Shown piece by piece: positions 26,091 through 36,375 of a stretch of 64,000 nucleotides of DNA. The translations under genes were made by a program, and so were the position numbers. The notes under the pieces are model-generated. The model was not told the DNA's origin and did no database searches. It saw only the letters and a list, made by a program, of their open reading frames with translations. This stretch comes from Aequitasia blattaphilus (GTDB lineage Bacteria; Bacillota; Clostridia; Lachnospirales; Lachnospiraceae): NCBI RefSeq assembly GCF_024721305.1, contig NZ_JAMXOD010000013.1:40798-104797 (forward strand). The letters run 5' to 3'. Every line of letters begins with the position of its first letter. The first letter of the stretch is position 1.

Positions 26091-26969
26091 ATGACAGGAA
26101 AAATAATAAAAGGTATTGCCGGATTTTACTACGTTCACGTGGTAGAATCCGGTGTTTATGAGTGTAAGGCAAAAGGGATTTTCAGAAAAGATCATATCAA
26201 GCCCTTGATAGGAGATAATGTTGAAATTCAAGTTCTGGATGAAGAGAACAAGGAAGGGAACATTATCGAAATTCTGCCTAGACAAAATGAATTGATTCGG
26301 CCTAATGTTTCCAATATTGACCAGGCTTTAGTTGTTTTTGCAGTTGCAAGGCCTAAGCCACACTTCAATCTGTTGGACCGTTTTCTGGTTATGATGGAAT
26401 ACAAAGAAATTCCCACAATTCTTTGCTTTAATAAAGAAGACATTGCCAAAGAAGGACGCCTGGATGAATTAAAAGAAGTGTATGAAGAGTGTGGATATCC
26501 GGTTCTGTTTACCAGTGCAAAGGAAAAACGTCATATGGATGACTTAATGAAAGTATTAAAGGGAAAAACCACTGTTATTGCCGGACCCTCTGGTGTAGGA
26601 AAGTCTTCCCTTTTAAACGTATTGTTTCCAGAAGCAAATATGGAAACGGGAGCGATTAGTGAAAAAATTGAAAGAGGTAAGCACACTACAAGACATTCTG
26701 AGTTGTTTTCCTTAGGAGAAGATACATTTATCATGGATACTCCCGGATTTAGCTCTCTTTTTGTAATGGAGATGGAAAAGGAAGAGCTTAAGTATTGTTA
26801 TCCGGAATTTGAGTCCTATAATGGAACATGCAAGTTTTCTACTTGTGATCATATAATGGAACCGGGATGCCGGGTTAAACAGGCAGTGGATGAGGAAATG
26901 ATTTCAAAGATCCGGTATGGAAATTATGTGGATATATACAATGAAGTTAAGAATAGGAAAAGGTATTAA
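26091..26969 (+). CDS. rsgA: Ribosome small-subunit-dependent GTPase RsgA
   Basis: Late 30S assembly GTPase. The 292 residues have an OB fold, then a circularly permuted GTPase domain with motif order G4 (FNKED), G5 (TSAK), G1 (GPSGVGKSS), G2-like HTTRHSEL and G3 (DTPGF), and a C-terminal zinc site (CKFSTCDHIMEPGC). It follows prkC by 21 bases with AAGGGGAAAG as ribosome binding site. Confidence 0.96.
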   Translation: MTGKIIKGIAGFYYVHVVESGVYECKAKGIFRKDHIKPLIGDNVEIQVLDEENKEGNIIEILPRQNELIRPNVSNIDQALVVFAVARPKPHFNLLDRFLVMMEYKEIPTILCFNKEDIAKEGRLDELKEVYEECGYPVLFTSAKEKRHMDDLMKVLKGKTTVIAGPSGVGKSSLLNVLFPEANMETGAISEKIERGKHTTRHSELFSLGEDTFIMDTPGFSSLFVMEMEKEELKYCYPEFESYNGTCKFSTCDHIMEPGCRVKQAVDEEMISKIRYGNYVDIYNEVKNRKRY

Positions 26970-26971
26970 CG

Positions 26972-27628
26972 ATGAGTAGTGAGTTCGTAATTGTAAGTGG
27001 CGGAAAGCTCGAGGATGAAATAGGCCTTAAAATTTTGAAAAAGGAGCATATTGGCTGCGTGATTGGTGTAGACAAGGGGATTGAATTTCTATACAAGCAT
27101 GATATCGTTCCCAGCTACATTGTAGGAGATTTTGATAGCGCATCTAAGGAAATTGCCACTTATTACAGAGATGAAAAAAATGTTGCTGTAAAGGAATATA
27201 ATCCGGTAAAAGATGCATCCGACACGGAAATGGCGATTCGGCTTGCTATGACTTTGGGTGCAAAGAGCATTATTATTCTGGGAGCCACAGGAAAGCGTCT
27301 GGACCACCTTTGGGCTAATGTGCAGTGTCTTAGTATTCCGATGAAAAAGAATATAAAGGCTGTAATTCTAGATGGATACAACAGGATTTCCCTAAAAGAT
27401 CAGGATTTTACATTGAAAAGGGAAGAGGCTTATGGAAATTATTTTTCGGTCTTTTCTTTGGACGGAGAAATTCACGGGGTTACAATAGAGGGCTGTAAAT
27501 ATCCATTGAATAATCACAGATTAACACCTTATGACAGTCTGTGTGTAAGCAATGAATTTGTAGAGGATGAAGTAAGTGTTTCGTTTCGGAATGGGACGAT
27601 GATATTAATGGAAACAAAAGATAAATAG
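26972..27628 (+). CDS. thiN: Thiamine diphosphokinase
   Basis: Pyrophosphorylates thiamine to thiamine diphosphate. The 218-residue protein has the TPK motifs GDFDSAS, DASDTEMAIRLA and GATGKRLDHLWANV. It starts two bases after rsgA, the usual order in Firmicutes, and presumably supplies the cofactor for enzymes such as NifJ encoded further on. Confidence 0.94.
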   Translation: MSSEFVIVSGGKLEDEIGLKILKKEHIGCVIGVDKGIEFLYKHDIVPSYIVGDFDSASKEIATYYRDEKNVAVKEYNPVKDASDTEMAIRLAMTLGAKSIIILGATGKRLDHLWANVQCLSIPMKKNIKAVILDGYNRISLKDQDFTLKREEAYGNYFSVFSLDGEIHGVTIEGCKYPLNNHRLTPYDSLCVSNEFVEDEVSVSFRNGTMILMETKDK

Positions 27629-27646
27629 AAAGAGGAATGAACAAAT

Positions 27647-28747
27647 ATGAAGCTAGGAATTGTAGGATTACCAAATGTAGGAAAGAGCACTTTATTTAAC
27701 TCTTTAACAAAAGCAGGGGCAGAATCAGCGAATTATCCTTTTTGTACAATTGACCCCAACGTAGGAGTTGTAACGGTACCAGACAAAAGATTGCAAGTGC
27801 TAGGAGATATGTACACAACGAAAAAAATTGTTCCGGCGGCTATTGAATTTGTCGATATCGCAGGTCTTGTAAAGGGAGCTTCAAAGGGAGAAGGTCTTGG
27901 AAACCAGTTTTTGGCAAACATCAGAGAAGTAGATGCGATTGTACATGTGGTTCGTTGCTTTGAGGATACGAATATCGTACATGTGGATGGAAGCATTAAT
28001 CCGATGCGTGACATAGAGACCATAAATCTGGAACTTATTTTCTCGGATTTGGAAATTTTAGAAAGACGAATAGCAAAAGCAACAAAGCTTGCCCGCAACG
28101 ATAAAAGTGCAGCGAAGGAGCTGGCTTTCCTTGAGAAAATAAAGAATCATTTAGAAGACGATAGATTGGCAAAAACCTTTGAAGATATAGCAGATGAAGA
28201 GGAAGAAAACTGGATTGAAAGTTATAATCTTTTGACTTATAAACCAGTCATATATGCTGCAAATGTTATGGAAGATGATCTTGCCAATGATGGAGCGGAT
28301 AACGCCGGAGTACAGGCAGTTCGAGAATATGCAGCGAAAGAGAACAGCGAAGTATTCGTTGTGTGTGCCCAGATTGAACAAGAACTGGCAGAATTGGACG
28401 AGGAAGAGAAGAAAGAATTCCTTGAGGATTTAGGGCTCAGCGAATCCGGATTGGAGAAATTAATTCGGGCAAGCTACAAGCTTCTTGGTCTTATCAGTTT
28501 TTTGACAGCAGGGGAGCAAGAAGTAAGAGCCTGGACAATTACAGATGGGATGAAGGCACCACAGGCAGCTGGGAAGATTCATACTGATTTTGAGAGAGGT
28601 TTTATTCGGGCAGAAGTAGTCTATTATGATGACTTAGTGGGAAATGGAACTTATCAGGCTGCAAAAGAAAAAGGTTTGGTTCGTCTGGAAGGAAAGGAAT
28701 ACATTGTGAAGGATGGAGACGTTATTCTCTTCCGGTTTAATGTATAA
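27647..28747 (+). CDS. ychF: Redox-regulated ATPase YchF (OLA1 family)
   Basis: Obg-family ribosome-associated P-loop protein that prefers ATP. The 366 residues have GLPNVGKST (residues 6-14), [17 protein letters not shown], the altered G4 motif NVME that confers ATP preference, a coiled-coil insertion and a C-terminal TGS domain ending [15 protein letters not shown]. It is a highly conserved core gene with AGAGGAA upstream. Confidence 0.96.
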   Translation: MKLGIVGLPNVGKSTLFNSLTKAGAESANYPFCTIDPNVGVVTVPDKRLQVLGDMYTTKKIVPAAIEFVDIAGLVKGASKGEGLGNQFLANIREVDAIVHVVRCFEDTNIVHVDGSINPMRDIETINLELIFSDLEILERRIAKATKLARNDKSAAKELAFLEKIKNHLEDDRLAKTFEDIADEEEENWIESYNLLTYKPVIYAANVMEDDLANDGADNAGVQAVREYAAKENSEVFVVCAQIEQELAELDEEEKKEFLEDLGLSESGLEKLIRASYKLLGLISFLTAGEQEVRAWTITDGMKAPQAAGKIHTDFERGFIRAEVVYYDDLVGNGTYQAAKEKGLVRLEGKEYIVKDGDVILFRFNV

Positions 28748-28758
28748 GAAGTGGTAGC

Positions 28759-29634
28759 ATGAATAAAAGAATTGATTTTCCGAATCTGGGGATTCACCTA
28801 AAAAATGTTGGGATGAATTTCGATGTTTTTGGTTTTGAAATTGCATATTACGGTATTTTAATTGGACTAGGTGTTTTGGCAGGTGTTGCAATTGCTATGC
28901 AGATGGCAAAAAAATCAAAGCAAAACCCAGAAACATATTTAGATTTAGCAATTGTTGGGGTTATTACATCTGTTATAGGTGCAAGGCTTTTCTACGTTGC
29001 CTTTTCCTGGGAGGAATACAAAGATGACCTTCTAAGTATTCTCAACGTCAGACAAGGGGGACTTGCTATCTATGGCGGGATTATAGCTGCAATTATTGTT
29101 GCGTTTCTATTTGGGAGAAAAAAGAAGATATCTGTTTTCCTTTTGCTGGATACGGTATCAGTTGGACTGGTAACCGGTCAGATGATAGGACGATGGGGTA
29201 ATTTTTTTAACCGGGAAGTGTTTGGAGAATATACAAATAATATTTTTGCGATGCGGCTTCCGTTAAGCGAAGTAAGGGCTTCGGATGTATCGGAAAAAAT
29301 GCGGCAACACATGGAGACAGTGGATGGTGCTCAGTATATACAAGTACATCCTACTTTTTTATACGAGTCTCTATGGTGTCTGGGTTTATTGATTATCCTA
29401 TTGATTTTTTATAAACATAAAAAATTTAACGGTGAGGTGTTTTTGGTATATATGCTGGGATATGGCATTGGAAGATTCTGGATTGAGGGAATCCGAACAG
29501 ATCAACTATTTATTACGGGAACTCAGATACCGGTATCTCAGATGCTTGCGGCAGTCTTTGCATTAGTGGCTCTGGTTCTAATTATTATCAAACGAATACA
29601 GATTACAAAAAGAGGTATTGATTCTAAATTATAA
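28759..29634 (+). CDS. lgt: Phosphatidylglycerol:prolipoprotein diacylglyceryl transferase
   Basis: Integral membrane enzyme that lipidates the lipobox cysteine of prolipoproteins. The 291 residues form about seven helices. Diagnostic motifs are GLAIYGGIIAA, the catalytic-region RWGNFFNREVFG, and YGIGRFWIEGIRTDQL. The last codons form the left arm of the following terminator. Confidence 0.96.
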   Translation: MNKRIDFPNLGIHLKNVGMNFDVFGFEIAYYGILIGLGVLAGVAIAMQMAKKSKQNPETYLDLAIVGVITSVIGARLFYVAFSWEEYKDDLLSILNVRQGGLAIYGGIIAAIIVAFLFGRKKKISVFLLLDTVSVGLVTGQMIGRWGNFFNREVFGEYTNNIFAMRLPLSEVRASDVSEKMRQHMETVDGAQYIQVHPTFLYESLWCLGLLIILLIFYKHKKFNGEVFLVYMLGYGIGRFWIEGIRTDQLFITGTQIPVSQMLAAVFALVALVLIIIKRIQITKRGIDSKL

Positions 29635-29648
29635 GAATCAATACCTCT
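29611..29648. terminator. Bidirectional terminator overlapping the lgt stop codon
   Basis: AGAGGTATTGATTCT (29611-29625) and AGAATCAATACCTCT (29634-29648) make a perfect 15-bp stem with an 8-base loop. The lgt stop is inside the hairpin. It serves the convergent SNF transporter gene as well; AAATTTT follows on the plus strand. Confidence 0.85.
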
Positions 29649-29657
29649 AAATTTTCC

Positions 29658-31022
29658 TTATTTAATAAATCCGAAGCAGTTCAAAATAATGATAATCATT
29701 AATACTGGAATGACGACAGCAGATAATACTTTTTGGTAACCGGAAAGCTTGCCATCTCTGCCGTCAGCTGTTAGTTCCTTCTCATAGTTATCAAATCCCC
29801 AAACGCGCCAAATATAAAAGCAGGTCAGAAGACAGCCAAGAGGAAGAAGCACATAGGCAGTGAAGGTATCCAACCAGTCATACAGATTGTAATGGGCAAT
29901 TCCGCTTACATCCAGCCAAGGAAGTGAAATATGACTTAGAATACCAAATCCAAGGGATACAATGGTGCCTCCTGCAAAGATAATTAGTGATACAATAACC
30001 GTTGCCTTTTTATGAGAAATTTTCACTGTTTCTTCAAACCACTTAACAGGTATTTCAATAATGGTAAATAAGGTGGATAGTACCGCAAAAATCAATGAGA
30101 GGAAGAAGAATAATCCAATGATTCGTCCTCCAGGAAGTTTGTCGAAAATTTGTGTCATTACAACGAAGATAAGGGATGGACCACTTGCAACATCTACACC
30201 AGCGCCAAAAGCGGAAGGGATGATTACAAATCCAGCTAAAATTGCGACTGCAGTATCACAGATGGTTACCCACATGGAATCCTTCTTGATATTGTTTTCT
30301 GCTGGAAGACTGGCGCCCAGAGTAACAAAGATTCCCCATCCAATTCCAACAGAAAACAGAACTTGGGTAGCGGCATCAGCAAATACCTTAACAGACATTT
30401 TGCTAAAATCTGGAATTAAGTAATACTTCAAACCTTCGACTGCACCGGGAGTAGCAAAGATTGCCCAGACACCACAGATGATAAGTAGAATAAATAAGGC
30501 AGGCATAATAATTTTTGTGACCTTTTCGACAAGGTTTGTAATGCCAAAGAACAGTAGGAATGCAACTATAATCATTAATATTCCTGTATATATGATTGGA
30601 GATGCCGTACTGGAAGTGAATTCGTTAAAATAAATTTGAGTATCTACTCCAAAATCTGTTCCAATAACATATGATACAGCATATTTTAACACCCACCCTC
30701 CTACTACAATATAGTAGATGTCAATCAGTGTTGTACAAAGAATTGCAACAATACCAATGAATTTGTACTTTTTCTTAAACTTCCCAAATGCTGCCGCTAC
30801 GTTTCCTCTTCCGTAACGTCCAATTGCTGTTTCCATTTCAACCATAGGGTGTCCCATGATAAAAATGAGTATGAGGTAGACAAGGATGAAAATCCCACCT
30901 CCGCCTCCGTACGCCAGGTATGGAAAGCGCCAGATGTTACCAAGACCTATTGCAGCGCCGGCGGCAACCATGATGTAACCAAATCGTGAGCCCCATTGAG
31001 CTTGTTTCTTTTTTTCGTCCAT
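29658..31022 (-). CDS. Sodium-dependent neurotransmitter:Na+ symporter family transporter (SNF)
   Basis: 454 residues with 11-12 transmembrane helices. The N-terminus carries the LeuT-fold signature GAAIGLGNIWRFPYL (sodium and substrate site) and is followed by the helix-2 segment with GHPMVEMETAIGRYGRG. Bacterial members import amino acids such as tryptophan, leucine or tyrosine with Na+; the substrate is not deducible. GGAGAGAG precedes the ATG on the minus strand. Confidence 0.93.
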   Translation of the reverse strand: MDEKKKQAQWGSRFGYIMVAAGAAIGLGNIWRFPYLAYGGGGGIFILVYLILIFIMGHPMVEMETAIGRYGRGNVAAAFGKFKKKYKFIGIVAILCTTLIDIYYIVVGGWVLKYAVSYVIGTDFGVDTQIYFNEFTSSTASPIIYTGILMIIVAFLLFFGITNLVEKVTKIIMPALFILLIICGVWAIFATPGAVEGLKYYLIPDFSKMSVKVFADAATQVLFSVGIGWGIFVTLGASLPAENNIKKDSMWVTICDTAVAILAGFVIIPSAFGAGVDVASGPSLIFVVMTQIFDKLPGGRIIGLFFFLSLIFAVLSTLFTIIEIPVKWFEETVKISHKKATVIVSLIIFAGGTIVSLGFGILSHISLPWLDVSGIAHYNLYDWLDTFTAYVLLPLGCLLTCFYIWRVWGFDNYEKELTADGRDGKLSGYQKVLSAVVIPVLMIIIILNCFGFIK

Positions 31023-31048
31023 ATACTCTCTCCTTTTCTTATGTATTA

Positions 31049-31076
31049 ATCATACCATGATGAGAAAAAGTGTCAA
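31049..31076 (-). promoter_or_regulatory. Promoter of the SNF transporter gene
   Basis: On the minus strand TTGACA (31071-31076) and TATGAT (31049-31054) are 16 bases apart, 26 bases before the start codon. Confidence 0.65.
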
Positions 31077-31115
31077 GTGTATGTAAAAAGGAACAATATA
31101 AAACACCCCAACACC

Positions 31116-31144
31116 TTGTATTTTAGGGTGGGGAGAGCTATAAT
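31116..31144 (+). promoter_or_regulatory. Promoter of nifJ
   Basis: TTGTAT (31116-31121) and a perfect TATAAT (31139-31144) are 17 bases apart, followed by a leader of about 43 bases carrying AGGAGG (31179-31184). A CACCC/GGGTG inverted repeat surrounds the -35 region. Confidence 0.65.
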
Positions 31145-31193
31145 AAAAGAACACGTCAAATATTATATACGTAATCAAAGGAGGAAAAATTTA

Positions 31194-34100
31194 ATGGCTA
31201 GAAAAATGAAAACCATGGATGGGAATCAGGCGGCAGCACATGTGGCATATGCTTATACTGAAGTTGCAGCAATCTATCCTATTACACCATCTTCTGTAAT
31301 GCCTGAACATATTGATGAATGGGCAGCAGAGGGCAAAAAAAATATTTTTGGTCAGCCTGTTCAAGTAACAGAAATGCAATCAGAAGCAGGAGCAGCAGGA
31401 GCAGTTCACGGATCCTTAGCAGCAGGAGCCTTGACAACTACATTTACTGCATCTCAAGGTTTGCTTTTGATGGTACCAAACATTTATAAGGTAGCAGGAG
31501 AATTACTGCCAGGGGTGTTCCATGTGTCAGCTCGTGCGCTTGCAAGTCACGCACTTTCTATCTTTGGAGATCATTCAGATGTTTACGCCTGTCGTCAGAC
31601 TGGAGCAGCAATGCTTTGTGAATCCAGTGTGCAGGAAGTAATGGATCTTGCTCCAGTTGCTCACTGTGCAGCAATGAAAGGTAAGTTACCATTCATTAAC
31701 TTCTTTGATGGATTTAGAACTTCTCATGAAATTCAAAAAATCGAAGCTTGGGACTATGAAGATTTAGCAGACATGATGGATATGGATGCGATTGATGCGT
31801 TTAGAGAAAATGCGTTAAATCCAAATCATCCTGTTCAAAGAGGTTCTGCACAGAATCCTGACATTTTCTTCCAAGCAAGAGAAGCAAGTAATGTATATTA
31901 TGATGCATTGCCAGGAATTGTTCAGGAATATATGGACAAAGTTAATGAAAAAATCGGTACAGATTACAAATTGTTCAACTACTACGGTGCAGAAGATGCT
32001 ACCAAGGTAATTATTGCAATGGGTTCTGTTTGCGAAACGATTGATGAAACAATTGATTACTTAATGAAAGCTGGAGAAAAAGTCGGAGTTGTTAAGGTTC
32101 GTTTGTTCAGACCATTCTGCAACGAAGCATTGCTTGATGCAATTCCAGATTCTGTAAAATACATTAATGTATTAGACAGAACAAAAGAACCGGGAGCTTT
32201 AGGAGAACCATTGTACTTAGACGTTGTTGCAGCGTTAAAGGGAACGAAGTTTGATCAGATTCCAGTAAATTGCGGACGCTATGGATTAAGCTCAAAGGAT
32301 ACAACACCAGAGCAGGTTGTTGCAGTATTTAACAATACAGAGAAGAAACTCTTTACTGTAGGAATCAATGATGATGTTACAAACTTATCTCTTCCAATCG
32401 GAGAATCAATCGATTCTACACCAGAAGGAACAATTAACTGTAAGTTCTGGGGACTTGGAGCAGATGGTACTGTTGGAGCAAATAAAAACTCTATCAAAAT
32501 TATTGGTGATCATACAGATATGTATGCACAAGCATACTTTGATTATGACTCTAAAAAATCAGGTGGTATTACAATGTCTCATTTGAGATTTGGTAAGAAA
32601 CCAATTCAGTCTACTTACCTGATTAAGAAAGCAAACTTTGTTGCCTGTCATAATCCATCTTATGTGAATAAATACAACATGGTTCAAGAATTAGTAGATG
32701 GAGGAACATTCCTACTAAACTGTTCTTGGGATATGGATGGTTTGGAAGAACATTTACCAGGACAGGTAAAGGCTTACATTGCAAACCACAATATTAAGTT
32801 CTATACAATTGATGGTATTAAAATTGGTAAAGAAATCGGACTCGGAGGACGTATTAACACAGTGCTTCAATCTGCATTCTTTAAACTTGCAAATGTTATA
32901 CCTGAAGAAGATGCAATTAAGTTCATGAAGGACGCAGCCAAAGCTACTTATGGTAGAAAAGGTGATAAGATCGTAAAAATGAACTATGATGCAATCGATG
33001 CCGGAGCAGAACAGGCAGTTCGAATCGAGGTTCCAGAATCTTGGAAGAATGCTGCTGATGAAGGCTTATTTGTTCGTGATATTAAGGGTGGAAAAGAGGA
33101 TGCAGTAGCATTTGTTACAAACATCCAAAGAAAAGTAAATGCTCAAGAAGGAAATACACTTCCTGTTTCAGCATTTGGTGATTATATTGATGGTACAACT
33201 CCGGTTGGTACTGCTGCATTCGAAAAACGTGGTATTGCAGTGGATATTCCAGTATGGAAGTCTGAAAACTGTATTCAGTGTAACCGTTGTGCTTATGTGT
33301 GTCCTCATGGAGTTATTCGTCCGGTAGCACTTACTGAAGAAGAACTTGCAAAGGCGCCAGAAGGAACGAAGACAATCGATATGATTGGTATGCCAGGTAT
33401 GAAGTTTACCATGACAATTTCAGCGCTTGACTGTCAGGGATGTGGATCTTGTGCAAACGTTTGCCCAGGTAAGAAGGGTGAAAAAGCACTTGTTATGGAA
33501 AGCCTTGAAGAGAACATGGCAGAGCAAGAAATCTTTGATTTTGGTACAGAGATTCCAGTAAAACCAGAAGTAGTAGCGAAATTCAAAGGAAATACCGTTA
33601 AGGGAAGTCAGTTTAAACAACCATTGTTAGAGTTCTCAGGAGCTTGTGCAGGTTGTGGAGAAACACCTTACGCTAAATTAATCACACAGTTATTTGGTGA
33701 TAGAATGTATATTGCAAATGCAACAGGATGTTCTTCAATCTGGGGGAACTCAGCACCTTCTACACCTTACACAGTAACACCAGAAGGAAAAGGTCCAGCA
33801 TGGGCAAACTCTTTATTTGAAGATAACGCAGAATTTGGTTATGGAATGCTTCTTGGACAAATCGCTATTCGTAAGAGATTAGGAGAAAAGGTTGCAGCAA
33901 TTGCAGAAGCAGCAGAATCTACAGACGAAGTAAAAGCAGCTTGTAAAGAATACATGGATAGCTTCCATGACGGAGCTACCAATGGTGATGCTACTGACAA
34001 GCTTGTAAGTGTATTATCAGGAATTGATTGTGATGTATGCAAAGATGTTGTGAAGAACAAAGACTTCTTGGCGAAAAAATCACAGTGGATCTTTGGTGGA

Positions 34101-34730
34101 GACGGATGGGCATATGACATCGGATTCGGTGGATTAGACCACGTACTTGCCAGTGGACAAGATATCAACATCATGGTGTTTGACACAGAGGTTTACTCTA
34201 ACACAGGTGGACAATCTTCTAAATCTACACCAACTGGAGCAACTGCTCAGTTTGCTGCTGCAGGTAAAGAAGTGAAGAAAAAAGATTTGGCTCAAATCGC
34301 TATGAGTTATGGATATGTATATGTTGCTCAAATTGCTATGGGTGCAGACTTTAATCAGACTGTAAAGGCAATTGCAGAAGCAGAAGCTTATCCAGGACCA
34401 TCAATCGTTATTGCTTACGCACCATGTATTAATCACGGTATTAAGAATGGTGGTATGACGATGTCTCAGACAGAGGAAGAAAGAGCAGTTAAGGCAGGTT
34501 ACTGGCATAACTTCCGCTTTAATCCTGATGCAGAAGGAGATAAGCTTGTAGTAGATAGTAAAGAACCTACAGAAGACTATATTGAATTCTTGAACGGAGA
34601 GGTTCGTTACAATGCGCTTATGAGAGCAAATCCAGAAAGAGCAGAAAGACTGTTTGAAAAATCAGCAAAAGAAGCGAAAGAGAAATATCAGCATTTAATC
34701 AAACTGGTAGATCTTTATAAAGCAGAATAA
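31194..34730 (+). CDS. nifJ: Pyruvate:ferredoxin (flavodoxin) oxidoreductase
   Basis: Oxidises pyruvate to acetyl-CoA and CO2 while reducing ferredoxin; a single-chain homodimeric enzyme of about 1178 residues. It shows the N-terminal pyrimidine-binding domain (AYPITPSS type: AIYPITPSSVMPEHIDEW), a domain with two 4Fe-4S motifs (CIQCNRCAYVCPHG and CQGCGSCANVCPG) and the C-terminal TPP domain with a proximal cluster (CAGCGETPY) and GDGWAYDIGFGGLDH. The frame is open from 31077, but AGGAGG and homology fix the start at 31194. It supplies reduced ferredoxin for HydABC. Codon use is notably regular, as in a highly expressed gene. Confidence 0.97.
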   Translation: MARKMKTMDGNQAAAHVAYAYTEVAAIYPITPSSVMPEHIDEWAAEGKKNIFGQPVQVTEMQSEAGAAGAVHGSLAAGALTTTFTASQGLLLMVPNIYKVAGELLPGVFHVSARALASHALSIFGDHSDVYACRQTGAAMLCESSVQEVMDLAPVAHCAAMKGKLPFINFFDGFRTSHEIQKIEAWDYEDLADMMDMDAIDAFRENALNPNHPVQRGSAQNPDIFFQAREASNVYYDALPGIVQEYMDKVNEKIGTDYKLFNYYGAEDATKVIIAMGSVCETIDETIDYLMKAGEKVGVVKVRLFRPFCNEALLDAIPDSVKYINVLDRTKEPGALGEPLYLDVVAALKGTKFDQIPVNCGRYGLSSKDTTPEQVVAVFNNTEKKLFTVGINDDVTNLSLPIGESIDSTPEGTINCKFWGLGADGTVGANKNSIKIIGDHTDMYAQAYFDYDSKKSGGITMSHLRFGKKPIQSTYLIKKANFVACHNPSYVNKYNMVQELVDGGTFLLNCSWDMDGLEEHLPGQVKAYIANHNIKFYTIDGIKIGKEIGLGGRINTVLQSAFFKLANVIPEEDAIKFMKDAAKATYGRKGDKIVKMNYDAIDAGAEQAVRIEVPESWKNAADEGLFVRDIKGGKEDAVAFVTNIQRKVNAQEGNTLPVSAFGDYIDGTTPVGTAAFEKRGIAVDIPVWKSENCIQCNRCAYVCPHGVIRPVALTEEELAKAPEGTKTIDMIGMPGMKFTMTISALDCQGCGSCANVCPGKKGEKALVMESLEENMAEQEIFDFGTEIPVKPEVVAKFKGNTVKGSQFKQPLLEFSGACAGCGETPYAKLITQLFGDRMYIANATGCSSIWGNSAPSTPYTVTPEGKGPAWANSLFEDNAEFGYGMLLGQIAIRKRLGEKVAAIAEAAESTDEVKAACKEYMDSFHDGATNGDATDKLVSVLSGIDCDVCKDVVKNKDFLAKKSQWIFGGDGWAYDIGFGGLDHVLASGQDINIMVFDTEVYSNTGGQSSKSTPTGATAQFAAAGKEVKKKDLAQIAMSYGYVYVAQIAMGADFNQTVKAIAEAEAYPGPSIVIAYAPCINHGIKNGGMTMSQTEEERAVKAGYWHNFRFNPDAEGDKLVVDSKEPTEDYIEFLNGEVRYNALMRANPERAERLFEKSAKEAKEKYQHLIKLVDLYKAE

Positions 34731-34742
34731 GATAAAAAAGAT

Positions 34743-34777
34743 ACCGGTGTCACTCAGTTGAGTGATGCCGGTTTTTT
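34743..34777 (+). terminator. Terminator of nifJ
   Basis: A 14-bp stem with two G-T wobbles: arms 34743-34756 and 34759-34772, a two-base loop, and a run of T immediately after. Confidence 0.88.
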
Positions 34778-34789
34778 ATGAGAAAAGAT

Positions 34790-34827
34790 AAAAAAAAGAT
34801 AGACATCACAGAATCAAGTGATGTCTA
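34790..34827 (-). terminator. Terminator of gdhA
   Basis: TAGACATCAC (34800-34809) pairs with GTGATGTCTA (34818-34827). On the minus strand the hairpin is followed by a run of eight T residues (plus-strand A-run near 34790-34797). Confidence 0.85.
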
Positions 34828-34854
34828 CCCTTATTTTTGGCTTTGCTATTTTAT

Positions 34855-36222
<1,368 letters not shown>

Positions 36223-36239
36223 TTAATTTTGCAAGTATG

Positions 36240-36268
36240 ATTATACAATACTGCAAAAGTGATTGCAA
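36240..36268 (-). promoter_or_regulatory. Promoter of gdhA
   Basis: On the minus strand TTGCAA (36263-36268) and a perfect TATAAT (36240-36245) are 17 bases apart, with a leader of about 45 bases. Confidence 0.7.
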
Positions 36269-36306
36269 GGTTGAGTTTAAAAAAATGGGATATTAGTCCT
36301 TTTTAG

Positions 36307-36335
36307 TTGACCTGAAAAAACTTATAAGGTAAAAT
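36307..36335 (+). promoter_or_regulatory. Promoter of the NhaC antiporter gene
   Basis: TTGACC (36307-36312) and TAAAAT (36330-36335) are 17 bases apart. It is divergent from the gdhA promoter. Confidence 0.65.
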
Positions 36336-36375
36336 CAATTATTATGAGAACAAGTGATTGAGAAGGGATGAGAAG

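Noticed and set aside
24974-26285. Long antisense open frames (298 and 277 codons) across the PASTA region of prkC and the start of rsgA
   Set aside because: They mirror the repetitive PASTA coding sequence, have Ser/Thr- or Cys/Arg-rich low-complexity translations and no ribosome binding sites.
31077-31193. N-terminal extension of nifJ by 39 codons
   Set aside because: The extension runs through the promoter, and AGGAGG plus homology place the start at 31194.
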